Source: DATBAK01 sp036787815 (GTDB lineage: Bacteria; Actinomycetota; Acidimicrobiia; IMCC26256; PALSA-610). Taken from it: DNA of 34,496 bases. The notes under the pieces were generated by a model. It ran no database searches. It worked only from the letters and a program-made list of their open reading frames with translations, and was not told where the DNA came from. The DNA lies in contig DAIQOP010000004.1 of assembly GCA_036787815.1 (NCBI GenBank), positions 1-34,496 of the forward strand. Direction: 5' to 3'. The translations under genes were made by a program, and so were the position numbers. Shown here in pieces: positions 31,952 to 34,496 of this stretch; position 1 is the first letter of the stretch; every line of letters begins with the position of its first letter.

Positions 31952-32709
31952 ACCACGAGCCGGTGGTCGCGGCTGAAGAGTCGCCGCTGGACCCCGAGGG
32001 CCACGACCGCGGTCGTGGTCGCGCTCGAGCCGAGCACGAGGTACATGACCGCCGCCTGCACCCGCACCGCGGCGAGCGGAGCGACCCCGGCCAGGATCAA
32101 GCCGGTCATCGCCCCGGGCAGGAACACCAGCCCGACCGCCTTCGTGGTCTCGATCTGCGGGATCAGCGCGGTGCGCAGCGATGCCCGTACGTAGGGCCGC
32201 GCCGCGTCGGTCGACGGGAGGCCGAGCGCGAGGCGGGCCTCGACCTCGTCGCGCTTGTCGCGCAGCTCCTCGAGCACCCGCCGGGCGACGAGCACCGTCG
32301 ACGTCATCGAGTTGCCGATCATCATCCCGGCCATCGGGATGAGGGTGCGAGCCTCGAGCGGGAACACCCCGAGCCCGAACAGCACGCCGAGGCTCACCAC
32401 GCTCGCCGCCGCGAACGCGGCCAGCGCGAGCACGAAGACGTCGGGAACGTCGCGGGCCCGGCGGCGAACCGTCTCGGCCGCGAAGAGCAGCATGGCGATC
32501 ACCCACGCCCACGCGTAGGCGATCGTGCGGCCGGGATGCAGCATGAACGTGAGCGCCTCACCGACGAGCAGGAGTTGCACGACGGCGCGCACCGACGCCC
32601 AGAGCATGCTGCGCTCCAGACCGAGCCGGCGCGAGAGCGAGATCGCGATCGCGACGGCGACGAGCACGAGCGAGCCCGCGAGGCCCGTCCAGCCGATGTC
32701 ACTCGCCAT
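31930..32709 (-). CDS. UPF0014/FetB-like ABC transporter permease
   Basis: The product has 259 residues and about seven membrane segments, matching UPF0014 (FetB/YbbM). The conserved central sequence LIPMAGMMIGNSMTSTVLVA and the later LIPQIETTKAVGLVFLPGAM with TGLILAGVAPLAAVRVQ are typical. In E. coli FetAB contributes to iron homeostasis, probably as an exporter, so an iron or metal role is likely here. ATG overlaps the ATPase gene by 11 bases. Confidence 0.9.
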   Translation of the reverse strand: MASDIGWTGLAGSLVLVAVAIAISLSRRLGLERSMLWASVRAVVQLLLVGEALTFMLHPGRTIAYAWAWVIAMLLFAAETVRRRARDVPDVFVLALAAFAAASVVSLGVLFGLGVFPLEARTLIPMAGMMIGNSMTSTVLVARRVLEELRDKRDEVEARLALGLPSTDAARPYVRASLRTALIPQIETTKAVGLVFLPGAMTGLILAGVAPLAAVRVQAAVMYLVLGSSATTTAVVALGVQRRLFSRDHRLVVPSRPVE

Positions 32710-33409
32710 CGGAAGCCTCCTCGAGGAACGAACGCACCGCACCCGACGCGCCCTCGGTGAGGCGATCGGGTGCGCCGGCGTGCGCGACGCGGTGATCGAG
32801 CACGACGAGCACGTGATCGGCGACGCGGCGCACTTGCGCGAAGTCGTGGGTGACCCACAGCACGCGCACACCGCGTTCGGAGAGCCGGCGTGCCAGCCGC
32901 TCGAGCGCGTGGCGCGACGCCGGGTCGAGCGACGACGTCGCTTCGTCCATGAGGAGCACCTCGGGCTGGGTGAGCAGCGTGCGCGCCAGGCACACGCGCT
33001 GCGCCTCGCCACCCGAGAGCTCGGTCGCGATGCGATCGAGGAACGCCGGGGGCAGCTCGGCCGCCTCGAGCACCGCGTGCGCCTCGTCGTCGGTCACGAG
33101 CGGCGCGGCCACCTGGAGGTTCTCGCGCACCGTTCCGGGGAACGGGGTCGGCCGCTGGAACACCATCCCGACCCGCCGGCGCAGCCGCAGCGGATCGATC
33201 GCGGCGAGCTCCCCGTCGCGGAGGAGCACCCGGCCGCGCGCCGGGACCTCGAGCCGGTTGCAGAGCCGGAGCAGGGTCGACTTCCCGGCACCCGACGGCC
33301 CCACCAGCGCGGTGACACCCGCGTCGGGAACCTCGGCGACGACGTCGTCGAGTCGCCAGGCGCCTTCGCCGCCCACCGACACGTGCTCGAAGGTGAACAG
33401 CGGTGTCAC
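32699..33409 (-). CDS. ABC transporter ATP-binding protein (FetA-like)
   Basis: The product has 236 residues, a single nucleotide-binding domain with Walker A GPSGAGKSTLLRL, Q-loop VFQRPTPFPG, signature LSGGEAQRVCLARTLL, Walker B VLLMDEATSSLDPASR and switch His in VTHDF. It powers the adjacent UPF0014 permease; the overlap of 11 bases supports coupling. The pair is most like FetA-FetB; the iron role is inferred from the permease. ATG at 33409. Confidence 0.92.
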   Translation of the reverse strand: MTPLFTFEHVSVGGEGAWRLDDVVAEVPDAGVTALVGPSGAGKSTLLRLCNRLEVPARGRVLLRDGELAAIDPLRLRRRVGMVFQRPTPFPGTVRENLQVAAPLVTDDEAHAVLEAAELPPAFLDRIATELSGGEAQRVCLARTLLTQPEVLLMDEATSSLDPASRHALERLARRLSERGVRVLWVTHDFAQVRRVADHVLVVLDHRVAHAGAPDRLTEGASGAVRSFLEEASDGE

Positions 33410-33416
33410 CCGCGGA

Positions 33417-33878
33417 TCATCGCACCCCCGACGCGGCCCGCCCTCGATCGACCCCGGCGGCGGCGGCGGGCACCGCGGTCCGCGTCCGTTCGAGCCAGAG
33501 CACCGCGAGGGCGACGACCGAGGTCGAGCCCACGCTGCCGAGCACCGAGATCGCCTGCGTCCCGTCGAACGGCCCGAGGTGCCGCGCGTGGTACACGAAG
33601 TGCGGGAGCCCGTACGCGAGCCAGCCGAGCGTCGACGCGACGATCGTCGATCGGGCGAGCGTGAGCAGCGCGCACACCGTCACGAGCGCGAGCGCCAGGT
33701 TGAGCGAACCGACGTCGCGGACGAGGTGCTCGTTGTAGGGCCCGTCGACCGCGACCCACGTCTGCCCGAGGCCCGGGAAGTCGTCGTAGAACGACCGCGG
33801 CGCGAAGGCCGCCCACGCGCCGACGGTCGTCGCCGACGCGGCCAGCACGCCGAGCAGCACACGCAGCGCGGTCTGCAT
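33417..33878 (-). CDS. Four-helix membrane protein, function unknown
   Basis: The product has 153 residues with about four hydrophobic segments (1-24, about 60-80, 82-95 and 110-128). Conserved-looking soluble parts are FAPRSFYDDFPGLGQTW and GPYNEHLVRDVGSLNLALAL. I recall this pattern from actinobacterial hypothetical membrane proteins but know no function. ATG at 33878; the gene starts four bases after the epimerase stop and ends seven bases before the ATPase gene, so it is in the same transcript. Confidence 0.75.
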   Translation of the reverse strand: MQTALRVLLGVLAASATTVGAWAAFAPRSFYDDFPGLGQTWVAVDGPYNEHLVRDVGSLNLALALVTVCALLTLARSTIVASTLGWLAYGLPHFVYHARHLGPFDGTQAISVLGSVGSTSVVALAVLWLERTRTAVPAAAAGVDRGRAASGVR

Positions 33879-33882
33879 CCGA

Positions 33883-34496
33883 TCAGGCACGGGACGTCTC
33901 CTTGGTCGCGGCCACGCGCTTCCAGCCTTCGATCGCGCTCGGGATCTCGGGCTCCCAACCGGTCGCGTCGCGGAACGCGGCGTTGCCCACACGAAGGGAA
34001 CGCAACAACGCGGGTGCGGCCGCGCCGCCCGCGATCCGTACGACGGGGCCCGCAACGATGCGGAGATGCCGGAACCCGAACGCCGCGGCGAAGGCGTCGG
34101 TGAACGCTCGTCGGGTCAGCGGCACGTCGTCGACCACGTTGTAGACGCCCGCGGGAGCGTGGTACGACGCGACGACCGCGTTCGCCGCATCGCCCGTGTC
34201 GATCGACGACAGGTACGCGCCGGCCGCGCCCAGCACGGGCGCGACCCGACGGGCCGCCGCTTGCAGGTACTCGTCGGTGCTGCGGGCGTCGGATCCGTAG
34301 AAGAGGCCGAACCGCAGCGCGATCCCGACTCCCCCGGCCGCCGTGAATCGCTCCACCTCGTGCTCGAGCGTCACGACCGATTCGAGGCCGGGCGTGGGCT
34401 CGACCGTCGACCGCTCGTCGATCCAATCGCTGCCGCCGTCGCGGTAGATCAGCGTGATCGACTCGGCCACGACGCGACCGACCCCCGCCGCGAGCG
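33883..34496 (-). CDS. NAD-dependent epimerase/dehydratase family protein, N-terminus outside window
   Basis: About 204 residues of the C-terminal part are visible; the frame is open to the window edge, reading GVGRVVAESITLIY, so the GTG at 34470 is internal. The pattern VGIALRFGLFYGSDARS, then a long linker, YLSSIDTGDAANAVVASYH and GVYNVVDDVPLTRRAFTDAF is typical of extended SDRs acting on nucleotide sugars or similar. The Rossmann motif and active site would lie upstream. It is followed within four bases by the membrane protein gene. Confidence 0.85.
   Translation of the reverse strand, partial: LAAGVGRVVAESITLIYRDGGSDWIDERSTVEPTPGLESVVTLEHEVERFTAAGGVGIALRFGLFYGSDARSTDEYLQAAARRVAPVLGAAGAYLSSIDTGDAANAVVASYHAPAGVYNVVDDVPLTRRAFTDAFAAAFGFRHLRIVAGPVVRIAGGAAAPALLRSLRVGNAAFRDATGWEPEIPSAIEGWKRVAATKETSRA

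Overview
This window is high-GC bacterial chromosome, dense in genes, and almost certainly from an actinobacterium. The strongest evidence is two very small proteins typical of actinobacterial ribosomes: a bS22/AURKAIP1-COX24-type protein of 33 residues and a bL37-like protein of 28 residues. The long minus-strand run also keeps the gene neighbourhood seen around Rv1003-Rv1026 in Mycobacterium tuberculosis. I infer an uncultivated or lightly studied lineage, perhaps Acidimicrobiia, but the class cannot be proved here. Three runs of exactly ten N (13315, 25862, 26792) show a scaffolded draft assembly; each interrupts a minus-strand gene or its end.

Layout. (1) 1-4961, plus strand: two strong hairpins, a MATE transporter, an acyltransferase paired with a short-chain dehydrogenase-like protein, a crotonase-family protein without the usual glutamates, and a small zinc-ribbon protein with its own promoter, closed by two strong hairpins. 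(2) 5078-9441: a GNAT and an acyl-CoA synthetase that overlap, then divergently orn, then a convergent class V aminotransferase. (3) 9548-14678, minus: mazG and the operon eno - septum initiator - DUF501 - ppx - small protein. (4) 14675-20522, minus: rplY, pth, mfd, a PpiC-type lipoprotein and mazG, the last four joined by 4-nt stop/start overlaps. (5) 20709-23318, minus: tRNA-Gln, glmU, prs. (6) bS22 on plus, then rsmA-ispE, a membrane-anchored transglycosylase with internal repeats, tatD and metG on minus. (7) An AbrB-type regulator on plus, convergent with and overlapping rsmI; rsmI lies behind DUF192 and a YchF-like protein. (8) A bL37-like gene on plus, facing a minus-strand group: fetB-like, fetA-like, a membrane protein and a truncated epimerase at the edge.

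Most of the window is housekeeping: glycolysis (eno), PRPP and UDP-GlcNAc supply (prs, glmU), isoprenoid synthesis (ispE), translation and rRNA modification (metG, pth, rplY, rsmA, rsmI, tRNA-Gln), RNA turnover (orn), transcription-coupled repair (mfd), nucleotide sanitation (mazG) and cell-wall remodelling. I found no CRISPR array, phage, transposon or toxin-antitoxin module, and no convincing new multigene system. The oddest items are a YchF-family protein whose P-loop and G3 motifs are destroyed although its C-terminus is preserved, a perfect 23-bp inverted repeat, a repeat-bearing transglycosylase broken by an assembly gap, and a recurring TANNNT promoter placed 6-8 nt before start codons, which suggests leaderless transcripts.
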